This document shows, piece by piece, positions 17,001 to 26,282 of a DNA stretch of 64,000 nt. A model generated the notes under the pieces. That model had not been told where the DNA came from. It was given only the letters and a program-made list of their open reading frames with translations, and searched no databases. Positions within the stretch are counted from its first letter, which is position 1, and each line of letters opens with the position of its first letter. Origin of the DNA: Pandoraea oxalativorans (GTDB taxonomy: Bacteria; Pseudomonadota; Gammaproteobacteria; Burkholderiales; Burkholderiaceae); NCBI RefSeq assembly GCF_000972785.3, contig NZ_CP011253.3, positions 3,472,001-3,536,000 of the forward strand, given 5' to 3'. The position numbers were made by a program, and so were the translations under genes.

Positions 17001-18225
17001 GTTGCAGCGCTTCGACCAGCTTGTCGAACGGCACATCGGCATGCGCTTGCGCTTCGATGGCCCGCGCGCGCATCGTCGCGACAAGCCTGTCGAACGATGC
17101 CTTCGGATCGAGCGGCACACGCATGACCTGCGTGTTGACGAAGAAACCGATCAGCGGCTCCGTTTCCAGCTTCGCGCGCCCGGCCACCGGCACGCCGACG
17201 CAGACGCTGCGCACACCGGCAATCCGCCCGAGCCACACGCCATACGCCGCCAGCAACACGGTGTAGAGCGTGGTCTCGTGAGTCCGCGCCAACTCACGCA
17301 GCCGTGTGGTGAGCGCTGCGTCGGCGTCCATGACATAGGTTGCGCCGCGTCCGCTCGGCACCGCCGGACGCGGGCGATCCGTCGGTAACGGCAGCACCGG
17401 ATGATCGTCACCGAGTTGCGCACGCCAGTAGGTCAATTGGCGCTCCAGTTCACCGGCTTCCAGCCAGCCACGTTGCCAGATGGCGTAGTCGGCGTACTGC
17501 ACCGGCAACGCAGGCAGCGGTGCGACGTGAGTCCCCGCTCCGCCGGTCCCGATGAATTGGGCATAGCCACGCGTGCACTCCTCGACCAGACGCGTCATCG
17601 ACCATGCATCCGCCACGATGTGATGCAGTGTGAGCAGCAGCACGTGTTCGTCCGCCGCCACACGAATCAGCCGCGCGCGCATCAGCGGCGCAACGTCCAG
17701 TGCGAAGGGTCGGACCGCCTCGGCACGCGCGCACGCTTGCACGCGCGCGTCCCGATCGGCAACGGCCGTGCCGTCGCCTTGCCAGTCTTCATAGTCCACG
17801 GTGAACGGCACGTCGTCATGCACGCGCTGCACGGCCCCGTTCGGACCTTCGTGAAAGCTGGTGCGCAGCGCTTCATGGCGCGCAACGATGACCGCAAACG
17901 CCTGCGACAGCGCTACAACGTTTAGCGTCCCTTTCAGGCGCACTGCGGCCGGAATGTTGTACGCGCCAGTGCCCGGATGCAGTTGCTCCACGACCCAGAG
18001 ACGTTGCTGTGCATACGACAGCGGCGCATCGGCCCCGTCACGCCCGTCACGTCCGTCACGCAGCCCGCCGGGAATCGGCAGACTGCCCAGATCGACGCCC
18101 TGCTCGCGGGCGCGCGACTGAAACACGCGGCGCTTGTCGACCGGCAGGGCGAGGAAGCGTCGCATCAATGCCGAGTCGTCAGCCTTGGGGACATTGGCCA
18201 CGTTGGCCGAATTGACGAGAGACAT
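14002..18225 (-). CDS. NRPS 3: C-A(Asp)-PCP-TE, terminal module
   Basis: A 1,407-residue single-module synthetase that adds the last residue and releases the peptide. The condensation domain has LHHIVADAWS near residue 200 (LCL type). The adenylation domain has YTSGSTGQPKG near 675, with pocket residues read as D-L-T-K-I-G-H-V-G, close to the known Asp code. The carrier domain has IGGDS with Ser1066. A C-terminal thioesterase has GWSLGG with nucleophile Ser1200. It starts with AAGGA 8 nt before the ATG, 98 bp after the second NRPS gene. Whether TE hydrolyses or cyclises is not readable. A run of 9-bp repeats codes for DGRDGRDG in the N-terminal linker. The aspartate may be beta-hydroxylated by the TauD-type enzyme at 39729. 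Confidence 0.95.
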   Translation of the reverse strand: MSLVNSANVANVPKADDSALMRRFLALPVDKRRVFQSRAREQGVDLGSLPIPGGLRDGRDGRDGADAPLSYAQQRLWVVEQLHPGTGAYNIPAAVRLKGTLNVVALSQAFAVIVARHEALRTSFHEGPNGAVQRVHDDVPFTVDYEDWQGDGTAVADRDARVQACARAEAVRPFALDVAPLMRARLIRVAADEHVLLLTLHHIVADAWSMTRLVEECTRGYAQFIGTGGAGTHVAPLPALPVQYADYAIWQRGWLEAGELERQLTYWRAQLGDDHPVLPLPTDRPRPAVPSGRGATYVMDADAALTTRLRELARTHETTLYTVLLAAYGVWLGRIAGVRSVCVGVPVAGRAKLETEPLIGFFVNTQVMRVPLDPKASFDRLVATMRARAIEAQAHADVPFDKLVEALQPARDASVNALFQAKFNHEIARDAVPEMAGLRIEPLVVAGQSSHFDLSLDTLERGDTLQIALTYATDLFDATTVEPLARAFPRLLAQLAQAPDDRLADIALHADVPVTTDGERHVWETRDWMQTWASRVAQQGDALAVEGGDGAWSRRTLDAHADRVAQALATRGIGAEDRVALLMPRSASWVAAMLGVWKLGAAHVPLHPTQPSARLAQLIAASGAKALIVAPDVASVPHVDGCVTLAVADLLAGDEVRFVNRSVHPAQAAYVIYTSGSTGQPKGVVVSRAALHNYVQGVTSRLHDFPEDAGMAMVSTVAADLGHTVLFGALAMGRPLHLMPQEDAFDAGRFAEWMRARRIGATKIVPSHLKGLMLAAGPDVLPNDWLIVGGEAADAELLTLLHTHRPSLRVLNHYGPTETTVGVLTHRAASNDALLPVGLPLPNVSAYVLDDDLNAVPPGVGGELYIGGAALARGYLGEPGKTAERFVPDPWRPGARMYRTGDRVKRRADGEIVYLGRADDQVKIRGYRVEPGEVAHALRALDGVQDAVVLVERDARGQPQLLGGYTGELTEADAKAALTSALPSAWVPSRLVRLAALPLTANGKVDRRALLAAMSTDRSAGEAKAQAGPSGEIGALEARIADVWKTVLKTEQVGRDANFFEIGGDSILALQVIARLKRGTPPLKISLRELMQHGTVARLAAALTPSETAPSTGGDLLVRLNASKSSAPALFCVHPAVGTVFDYRPLAQALADERPVIGIQSRMLIDPAWSDTSLDEMAGRYVDAVRTAQPSGPYHLLGWSLGGPIAMAMAERLRASGQTVAFLGLADTFVPAQQGDAPPVASSRDWTGDLLDYLVTILPQVDAGTLRASLAPHAGKPLDEGVLAAAVDAALTMQGQGGTPVAATGDYASLGRDELAHMFRVTAHLRALADVHRLRPTVVPVHAWWIERRASDDRERLSRAMAAAPVYEGTVASSHMQLPRTKAWIDDVARAVREVSEVSTLGVSVAA

Positions 18226-18323
18226 CGCGAAATCCTTCTATCGAATCACCAAAAATCGAATGGAGATGGCCTCGCATTGCCCATGACTCGAAGCGAGCAC
18301 GCGCGACGCGAGGCCTTAACACA

Positions 18324-21300
18324 TCAAGCTGCATCGGCCTCCAGATCGCCGAGCAGATCGTCCAGCGCGTTGCGCGTCTGCGCATCGAGCGCTGCGGGCG
18401 CCGCGACCGCCCACGCAGCGCAGAAGTCCGACAGCACCGGCGTCTCGAACAACTGACGCAACGCCACCGGCCGCCCCGACGCCGCTTGCAAACGTGCCAC
18501 CATCTGCGTCGCCAGCAGCGAGTGGCCGCCCAGCGCGAAGAAGTTGTCGTGACGCCCCACGCGCTCGACGCCGAGGACCGATTGCCAGACCTGCGCGACG
18601 TCCGTCTCCACACCGTCCTGCGGCGCGACGAAGCGCGCGGCGGCCGCCTGCGGCGCTGGCAGCGCACGACGGTCGAGCTTGCCGTTCGGTGTGAGCGGCA
18701 GCGCGTCCAGACGCAGCCACTGCCCGGGCATCATGAACACCGGCACGCGCGTGGCGAGATGCTCGCGCAGACGCTCCCACAGCGCGTCGTCTTCGGCACT
18801 CGCGACGACATACGCCACCAGTTGTTCGTCGGCGCCCTCGCCTCGCACCAGCACGGCGGCATCGCGCACTTGTGCGTGCGTCAGCAACTGCGCCTCGATC
18901 TCGCCCGGCTCGATGCGAAAACCCCGCAGCTTGACCTGCCGATCGCCGCGCCCGAGGTAATCGAGCGTGCCGTCCGGCAGTCGCCGCACGCGGTCGCCCG
19001 TCCGATACATGCGCGCACCGGCTGGCCCCCAGGGATCGGGGACGAAGCGCTCGGCGCTCAAGTCCGGACGTCCCAGGTAGCCGCGCGCCAACCCGTCGCC
19101 TCCGACGTACAGCTCGCCCGGCACCCCCATCGGCACCTCGGCGAGCGATGCGTCGAGCACTCGCCAGCCGATATCCGGCAGCGCCTCACCGATCGGCGAG
19201 TGACCGATGCCTGCCTCAGCCGCCTCCGGCGTCACGACGCCATAGCTCACATAGACGGTCGTCTCCGTCGGCCCGTACATGTTGACGATGCGGGTTTGCG
19301 TGCCGAAGTGCGACCACCACGGCGCGAGTCGGCGCGGTGTGAGCGCTTCGCCCGCCAGCACGATATGGCGCAACGTCGTTTGCGAGGCGTCCGGCGGCAG
19401 GGCCGCAAGCATCTGATAGAACGCGGACGGTGTCTGGCACAGCACCGTCACCCGTTGCTGCTCGAGCATCGCCCACAGCGCCTGCGGTTCGCGGCTCGTG
19501 TAGTACGGCACGACGACCAGTCGCCCGCCGTGCGACAACGCGCCGAAAATCTCCCACACCGACACGTCGAACGCATACGAGTGAAACATCGTCCAGACGT
19601 CGTCCGGACCGAAGCCGAACCAATCCTGCGTCGAATGCAGCAGACGCATCAACTGACGATGCGCGACCTGCACCCCCTTCGGCCTGCCCGTCGAACCGGA
19701 CGTGTAAATCACATAGGCCAACTGGTCGACGTGAATACGCACTTCGGGCGACGTGGTCGGCAGCGCCGTGTCGCGCGACAGCGCATCGATGCTCACACTG
19801 TCCTTCGGCAACCACGCAGGCGCGCCGAGGGCGGCGTCCGTGACCACAACCTCGATGTCGGCGTCCTGCACGATATAGCCGAGGCGTTCGTCGGGATACG
19901 CGGGGTCGAGCGGCACGTAGGTCGCGCCCGCCTTGAGCACGCCGAGCATGGCGACGATCAGCTCGACGCGGCGCGTCAGTGCGATGCCGACACGATCCTC
20001 GCTCGCTACACCCCGGCGCAGCAGCGCGTGCGCCATACGATTCGCTTGCACGTCGAGTTCCGCGTAGGTCAGCGAGCGCTCGCCATCGGTGACGGCGATG
20101 GCATCCGGTTGCGTGATCGCAAAGGCGGCAATCGTCCGGTCGACGGTCGTCGTGACATCGAACGTCCGTCGTGGTCCACGCTGCGTCGGCCATGCGGCGT
20201 CGCTGTCGTGCAAGACGACGTCTGCAACACGTGCAGCACGCTGTGCATTCGATGTCTGCGGCGCGCACAACTGCGCCAGCAGGTCGTGCAACTGCGTCCA
20301 CAACCGTTCCACCGCACCGTCATCGAAATGCTGACGGTCGTAGCTCATGCGCACATCGATGGTCTCGCCCGACGCGATGCCGATCGTGAGCGGATAATGC
20401 GTGGTCTCCACGTTCACGATGTCGCCGAAGTGCAGCGCCTGCGCGCCCTGCGCCCGCAGCGCACGATCCACCGGATAGTTCTCGAAGACGATGAGCGAGT
20501 CGAACAGCGCCTGCCCCGGCCAGCCGACCCAGCGCTGAATGTCGTAGAGCGGCGTGCTCTCGGCCTCGCGCAGCGCCAGGTTGTCTTCCTGCAATCGATG
20601 CAGCCAGTCGTCGAGTCCTTCCGAAGGCGACGGACCTTGCACTACTGGCAACGTGTTGATGAAGAGCCCCATCATGCGCTCGGCCCCCGGCAGTTCCGCC
20701 GGACGACCGGAGACGGTCACACCGAAGCACACGTCGCGCTTGCCCGTGTAACGCTGAAGCAGCAGCGTCCACGCGCCTTGCACCAACGTATTGACGGTCA
20801 GACGGCGGCTGCGCGCGGCGCGCTGCCACGCTTGTGCGCTCGTTGCGTCGACCCGGAACGTGCGCTCGCCGTGGCCTTGTGCCGCGGCCATTGTCCGCAG
20901 CACGGCCTCGTGCAACTGCGTTGGCGATTCGAAGGCGGCCAGCCGCTCGCGCCAGAACGACTCGCCGTTCTGCGGCGCATGTTCCTCAAGCCACGCAATG
21001 TAGTCGCGAAAACGCGGCGCAGTGCCTTCCACCGCCGGTGTACCGGACAGATACGCCTGAAGGATTTCACCGATCAGTCGTGCGCTGCTCCAGCCGTCGA
21101 GCAGCACGTGGTGCAGCGTCCAGATCAGTTGCCACGCGTCGTCGTCCACACGCACGAGCGCCACACGCTGTAACGGCGCAACCGCGAGGTCGAAGCCCTG
21201 TGCGCGTTCCTGCTGCGCCAGTTCCGTCAGGACACCCGCACCGTGCTGCGCGACACGCTCTCGCCAGTCGAGCAGGCGCAGCGCTTGCGGCACTTCGCGG

Positions 21301-24300
21301 TGCACGAGTTGCAGCGGCGGCGCGCCGTCTCGCCACACGAAGCTCGTACGCAGGATCGCGTGACGTTTGACGGCGGCCTGCCACGCGGCGGCAAAGGCGT
21401 CGGCCTGTAATCCTTCGAGATGGATCTGAAGCTGGTTGACGTACGACGCGCTGTCCGGTGCGAGTCGTGCATGAAACACCATCCCCTGCTGCATGGGCGA
21501 GAGTGGATAGGCGTCTTCGAGATCGGCGGCGGGCACCGGCAACGCAGCCAGCGCGGCTTCGGTCAGCCCTGCCAGCGGGAAATCGGCCGCGCTTGTGACC
21601 TGTGCGTCGGCGCTGGCCGTGACGAGCGTGCCAAGCGCCGCTTGCATACGAGCGGCCACAGCGGCAATCGTCGCCTCGTGGAAACGCTGGCGCGAGAAGC
21701 GCCAGTAGAGACGCAGGCAGCCATCGGCAATCGCGCCGTCGACGCACAACCAGTTGCCCAGCGGGGCGGATGCGTCGCGGGCGGCCCCTGCGGGCGCGTC
21801 GCTCGGCGCGAACCGCCCTTCCCCGAAGCCTGCGTCGACGCGACCGAGGTAGTTAAACGTGATGCGTCCTTGCGGCAACGCCGCCATCGCTTCGCGCACT
21901 TCGTCACTGCCGTGATACCGCAAAGCGCCGAATCCGAGTCCGGCACGTGGCACCGCCCGCCACATCCGCTTGAGCGCGAACAGCGTTTCGCGCGGCGATG
22001 CCGAAACGTCGACGGCCAACGGATAGACCGACGTGAACCAGCCGAGCGTGCGCGTCAGATCGAAAGCTTCGGTGCCCGGCACGTCGTCACGGCCGTGGCC
22101 CTCGACGCACAACGCCACGCGCCCTGCCCCGGCCCACTCGCCGACGGCCTGCGCAAGTGCGGCAACGAGCAGTTCATGGATCCGTGCACGGTCGTTCGCG
22201 GCGTCGAGCAACCGCTGGGTGGCGCCCGCGTCGAGCGCCACGGTTACTTCCGCTGCATCGGCCTGACGGTCGCCCTCGGCGGGCGTGGCATCGACGGGCA
22301 GCGTGTTGTGCGCGCCTTGTAGTGCGTCCGTCCAGAAAGTCGCTTCCTGCTCTGCCTCGGACGACGACGCCCAATCGCGCCAGTAAGTCGCCCAAGCGCC
22401 GTATGACGTGCCGTTGTCCGCCAGCGCGACGGGTTGCCCTGCTTCGCATTGGTCAAGCGCTCGCTGCAAATCGCTCAGCAACACCCGCCACGACACACCG
22501 TCGACGGCAACGTGATGACAGACAAGCAACAGACGCTGACGCCCCCCTGTCAGATTGACGAGCACCGCGCGCAGCAACGGACCGTTTGCCAGCGACAGAG
22601 CGCGTTGTGCACGCTCGGCAGCGGCAAGCGCCTGCGCGTCGTCGGCAGCGTCCACGACATCCAGTGCGACGAGCGATGCGTCGGACGAAGCGCGCAGTTG
22701 TCGCCACCCGTCATCGCCTTGGACGTAGCGCATTTGCAGGGCTTCGTGATGCGCGGCGACCGACTGCAACGCCTCGCGCAGTGTGCCGCCATCGAGCGGA
22801 CGTCCAGCGTCGCGTACGTCCACCTGGATCCATTGATTCCAATGGTCGCGCTGAGGGATCGGCTCGTCAAAGAACCAGGACTGGATCGGCAGCAACGGCG
22901 TCTCGCTCGCGTCACGCGTAGCCGTCTGCGACACCGTACCGGCCATCGTCTGCGCAGGCGTCGCTACAGCGGCCAGTTCCGCGAGCGTCTGATGGCGAAA
23001 CACGTCGCGCACCGTGATGCGCCAGTGCGCCTCGCGCGCGCGACTCACCAGTTGCAGCGCGATGATCGAGTCCCCGCCGAGCGAGAAGAAGTTGTCAACC
23101 CGGCCGACTTGCGTAGCGCCGAGCAATTGCGTCCAGATGGCTGCGAGATCCGCTTCGGCCCCGGCGCGCGGCGCTTGCGCGCTCGAGCTCTGCCATACAG
23201 GCGCCGGCAGTCGCTTGCGGTCGAGCTTGCCGTTGACGAGCTTGGGCAGTGCGTCGAGCACCAGAATCTGTGCGGGCACGAGATACGCGGGCAGTCGCGC
23301 GGCGAGTGCTTGTCGCAACTGCTCGCCAAAGCCCGCCGGGTCGACGCCCTCCGGCGGCGTCGCGCTCACGTGCGCCACGAGTTGCCCCCCCGCCGGTCCC
23401 TGCGCCGTGCCCACGACGGCTTCGCGCACGCGCGTCTGCGCCAGCAATTGCGCCTCGACTTCGCCCGGCTCGATGCGAAAACCGCGCACCTTGAGTTGCT
23501 GATCGCGACGGCCGAGGTACGCCAGCGTACCGTCGTCCAGCCAGCGAACGCGGTCGCCGGTGCGGTACATGCGCGTACCCGGCGCGCCCCACGGGTCGGG
23601 CACGAACCGCTCGGCGCTCTGTCCGGGACGGGACAGATACCCGCGCGCCACGCCCTCACCGCCGAGATACAACTCACCGGCCACACCGACCGGCACGGGT
23701 TGCAGACGCTTGTCCAGCACATACGCGCGGCGCTCGCCGACGAGCGAGCCGATGGGAGCGTACGGCGTCGGGCTCTGCATGCCTGCATGGACCGTCCAGT
23801 TCACGGGCGTGACGACCGTCTCCGTCGGCCCGTACCCGTTGAGCAACCGCGCCGGTTGCAGCGTGCGCATGACGAGCGCCAGCGTGTCTCGGGACAGCGC
23901 CTCGCCGCCGCACGAGTAGATGAGGCCCGGCGGTACGGCGTCCGGATGCGCTTCGACCCATTGCGCCACGTGTCGTAAGAGCGCAGTCGGCAGCCCGGCG
24001 TTGGTCACGCGACGGCGCACGATCTGCTCGCAGATTTCCTCCGGCGTCCATTGAAGCGGGCCGCGCAGCACCACGCACGCGCCCTGCGACAGCAGCGTCA
24101 GCCAGCGCTCGTGCGCACCGTCGAACGAGAGCGACGCCACATGCAGTTCGCGGAAGTCCGGCGTCATGCCGAACAGCCCCGCAATGGCGCGGCAATGCAT
24201 GGCAATCGGCCCGTGCGGCACAGCAACGCCCTTCGGCCGCCCCGTCGAGCCGGACGTAAAGATCACATAGGCCAGTTGCGCGGGATGCAGTGCAGGCAGC

Positions 24301-26282
24301 ACCGCCGTCGTAGCAGACGTGTCGGCCTCGGAAATGTCCAGCGCCACCACGCCGGGCGGCACACGTGCGAGCCCCGGCGCGTCGGCGATCACCAGCGCAA
24401 TGGCTGCATCGGCGCACAACTCGGCGACGCGCCCGGCAGGATGTTCTACATCCAGCGGGACATAGGCACCGCCCGCGCGCAGCACAGCGACCATCGCGAC
24501 GAACACGTCTGTCGAGCGCGGCAATAACACGCCGACACGCGTCTCAGGTGTCAGACCGTTCGCGAGCAAGCGCGCGGCCAGCGTGTCCGCGCGACGCAGC
24601 AGTTCACCGTACGTCAGCACGTCGTCATCGCATTCGACGGCGATGGCCTCCGGGCGACGGGTCGCATGCTCCGCGATCATGTCCGGCAGCAGGCGCGTGT
24701 CGTTCGTTGCCGTGCGAGCGTCGTTTGCTGGACTGCCCCAACGTCGGATATCGCTCAGTTCGTCTGCACCGGCGAGCGGCAGGTCCTGCAACGGCGACGA
24801 CGGTTGCGCGACGAGCGCGGTGAGCAACGTCTGCCAGTGCGCGCAGATACGCTGCGCCGTTGGCTGCGAGATGACGTCGCAGGCGTAACCCAGCCCGCCG
24901 CCAAGCGCACCGTCGGGCGACTCCACGATGCCCAGATCGAGGTCGAACTTTGCCTGCGTGGTCTCGCCGTCGAGCACCGTCGCGGTGACGCCCGGCAACT
25001 GCAACGCCGACGCCGCATGACGCCGCTGATGGTTCACCATCACCTGAAACAACGGGCTATGACTCAGACTGCGCGCGGGCGCAAGGCGCTCGACTACCTG
25101 TTCGAACGGCACATCCGCATGACGCTGCGCGTCGAGCAACGTGTCGCGCACCTGTGCGAGCAAGGCGTCGAACCCGTCCGACAAATCGACGCGCGCGCGC
25201 ACGACCACCGTGTTGACGAAACATCCGACCACGCGCTCCAGCGCCGTGCGGCTGCGATGACTCACCGGCACACCGACACGCACATCGACGGGGGCGGCAT
25301 CCGTGTCCTCGTCGCTCTGGCCCACCGCGTATCGGGCCAGCAGCGCCTGAAACGACGCCAGCAACACCGCGAACGGCGTGGTGCGGGCGTCACGCGCCAG
25401 GGCGCGAATGCGCTCCGCCAGGGACGCTGGCAGCGAGAATCCAACGCGCCCGCCTTCGGCATCGCGCTGCGCCGGTCGATGACGGTCGAGCGGCAGCGCC
25501 AGCAAGTCGTCGGCATCGGCGAGTTGCGTCGCCCAGTAATCCAGTTGCCCCGCCAGCGCGTCGCCGCCCAGCCGCAGCCGTTGCCAGATGGCGTAATCGC
25601 CGTAGGTCGGGCCGGTCGACTGGTTCGCGGGCGTCTGTCCGTTGCGCACGACGGCGTAGTCGCAAGCAATCTCGCCGATGAGAACGTCTAGCGAACCACC
25701 GTCGGAGATCAGGTGATGCATCGTCAGCACCAGCACATGACACGTCGGCGTGACTCGCAGCAACGTCGTGCGCACCAGCGGGCCGAGCGCCAGGTCGAAT
25801 GCGCGGCGGCTGACGTCCGCCACTGCGTCGCGAACCTCGGCCTCGGTCGCCCCTTCGGGCAGCGTCAGGATGTCCAGCGGCACATCGACGCGGGCGTGCA
25901 CGTGCTGCATGAGCTTGCCGTCCGCCACATCGAACGTCGTGCGCAGCGCGGCGTGACGCGCCACGGCAGCGGCGAAGGCTTGCGCCAGTGCCGCCGTATC
26001 GAGATCGCCCTCCAGTTGTACCGCGCCGGTGATGTGATACGTGTCGTGGCGCTCGTCCAGTTGCAACAGCGTCCACATGCGTTGCTGCGCGAACGAAGCG
26101 GCGGCGCGCTCGACGTCCTGTCCTTGCGCGCGGGACACCCAGCCGTCGAGCGGCAAGTGCTCGCGCACGTCGACGCCCTTGCGTTCGAGCAGCGCGATCA
26201 TCGCCTGCCGTTGCGCCGGGGCCAGACGGGCGAGCGTCGTTTGAATGTCGTCTTTCGTATCAGCCATGCTTAGTTTGCCCAT
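18324..26282 (-). CDS. NRPS 2: C-A(hydroxyOrn?)-PCP-E-C-A(unknown)-PCP
   Basis: A 2,652-residue two-module synthetase. Module 4: condensation (MHHLISDGGS ~190), adenylation (FTSGSTGRPKG ~680; pocket D-G-E-G-S-G-G-V-T), carrier Ser1072, epimerisation (HHVAVDGVSW ~1260), so a D residue. Module 5: DCL-type condensation (YPLSPMQQGMVFH; HHVLLDGWS ~1725), adenylation (YTSGSTGRPKG ~2195; pocket D-V-W-C-V-A-M-V-Y, which I cannot assign), carrier Ser2588. The module 4 code nearly equals that of module 1 (DGEGSGGMT), so both should load the same unusual residue, most likely an N5-hydroxyornithine derivative. The ATG at 26282 has GGAGG 7 nt upstream and lies inside the end of the first NRPS gene (23-nt overlap). 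Confidence 0.95.
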   Translation of the reverse strand: MGKLSMADTKDDIQTTLARLAPAQRQAMIALLERKGVDVREHLPLDGWVSRAQGQDVERAAASFAQQRMWTLLQLDERHDTYHITGAVQLEGDLDTAALAQAFAAAVARHAALRTTFDVADGKLMQHVHARVDVPLDILTLPEGATEAEVRDAVADVSRRAFDLALGPLVRTTLLRVTPTCHVLVLTMHHLISDGGSLDVLIGEIACDYAVVRNGQTPANQSTGPTYGDYAIWQRLRLGGDALAGQLDYWATQLADADDLLALPLDRHRPAQRDAEGGRVGFSLPASLAERIRALARDARTTPFAVLLASFQALLARYAVGQSDEDTDAAPVDVRVGVPVSHRSRTALERVVGCFVNTVVVRARVDLSDGFDALLAQVRDTLLDAQRHADVPFEQVVERLAPARSLSHSPLFQVMVNHQRRHAASALQLPGVTATVLDGETTQAKFDLDLGIVESPDGALGGGLGYACDVISQPTAQRICAHWQTLLTALVAQPSSPLQDLPLAGADELSDIRRWGSPANDARTATNDTRLLPDMIAEHATRRPEAIAVECDDDVLTYGELLRRADTLAARLLANGLTPETRVGVLLPRSTDVFVAMVAVLRAGGAYVPLDVEHPAGRVAELCADAAIALVIADAPGLARVPPGVVALDISEADTSATTAVLPALHPAQLAYVIFTSGSTGRPKGVAVPHGPIAMHCRAIAGLFGMTPDFRELHVASLSFDGAHERWLTLLSQGACVVLRGPLQWTPEEICEQIVRRRVTNAGLPTALLRHVAQWVEAHPDAVPPGLIYSCGGEALSRDTLALVMRTLQPARLLNGYGPTETVVTPVNWTVHAGMQSPTPYAPIGSLVGERRAYVLDKRLQPVPVGVAGELYLGGEGVARGYLSRPGQSAERFVPDPWGAPGTRMYRTGDRVRWLDDGTLAYLGRRDQQLKVRGFRIEPGEVEAQLLAQTRVREAVVGTAQGPAGGQLVAHVSATPPEGVDPAGFGEQLRQALAARLPAYLVPAQILVLDALPKLVNGKLDRKRLPAPVWQSSSAQAPRAGAEADLAAIWTQLLGATQVGRVDNFFSLGGDSIIALQLVSRAREAHWRITVRDVFRHQTLAELAAVATPAQTMAGTVSQTATRDASETPLLPIQSWFFDEPIPQRDHWNQWIQVDVRDAGRPLDGGTLREALQSVAAHHEALQMRYVQGDDGWRQLRASSDASLVALDVVDAADDAQALAAAERAQRALSLANGPLLRAVLVNLTGGRQRLLLVCHHVAVDGVSWRVLLSDLQRALDQCEAGQPVALADNGTSYGAWATYWRDWASSSEAEQEATFWTDALQGAHNTLPVDATPAEGDRQADAAEVTVALDAGATQRLLDAANDRARIHELLVAALAQAVGEWAGAGRVALCVEGHGRDDVPGTEAFDLTRTLGWFTSVYPLAVDVSASPRETLFALKRMWRAVPRAGLGFGALRYHGSDEVREAMAALPQGRITFNYLGRVDAGFGEGRFAPSDAPAGAARDASAPLGNWLCVDGAIADGCLRLYWRFSRQRFHEATIAAVAARMQAALGTLVTASADAQVTSAADFPLAGLTEAALAALPVPAADLEDAYPLSPMQQGMVFHARLAPDSASYVNQLQIHLEGLQADAFAAAWQAAVKRHAILRTSFVWRDGAPPLQLVHREVPQALRLLDWRERVAQHGAGVLTELAQQERAQGFDLAVAPLQRVALVRVDDDAWQLIWTLHHVLLDGWSSARLIGEILQAYLSGTPAVEGTAPRFRDYIAWLEEHAPQNGESFWRERLAAFESPTQLHEAVLRTMAAAQGHGERTFRVDATSAQAWQRAARSRRLTVNTLVQGAWTLLLQRYTGKRDVCFGVTVSGRPAELPGAERMMGLFINTLPVVQGPSPSEGLDDWLHRLQEDNLALREAESTPLYDIQRWVGWPGQALFDSLIVFENYPVDRALRAQGAQALHFGDIVNVETTHYPLTIGIASGETIDVRMSYDRQHFDDGAVERLWTQLHDLLAQLCAPQTSNAQRAARVADVVLHDSDAAWPTQRGPRRTFDVTTTVDRTIAAFAITQPDAIAVTDGERSLTYAELDVQANRMAHALLRRGVASEDRVGIALTRRVELIVAMLGVLKAGATYVPLDPAYPDERLGYIVQDADIEVVVTDAALGAPAWLPKDSVSIDALSRDTALPTTSPEVRIHVDQLAYVIYTSGSTGRPKGVQVAHRQLMRLLHSTQDWFGFGPDDVWTMFHSYAFDVSVWEIFGALSHGGRLVVVPYYTSREPQALWAMLEQQRVTVLCQTPSAFYQMLAALPPDASQTTLRHIVLAGEALTPRRLAPWWSHFGTQTRIVNMYGPTETTVYVSYGVVTPEAAEAGIGHSPIGEALPDIGWRVLDASLAEVPMGVPGELYVGGDGLARGYLGRPDLSAERFVPDPWGPAGARMYRTGDRVRRLPDGTLDYLGRGDRQVKLRGFRIEPGEIEAQLLTHAQVRDAAVLVRGEGADEQLVAYVVASAEDDALWERLREHLATRVPVFMMPGQWLRLDALPLTPNGKLDRRALPAPQAAAARFVAPQDGVETDVAQVWQSVLGVERVGRHDNFFALGGHSLLATQMVARLQAASGRPVALRQLFETPVLSDFCAAWAVAAPAALDAQTRNALDDLLGDLEADAA

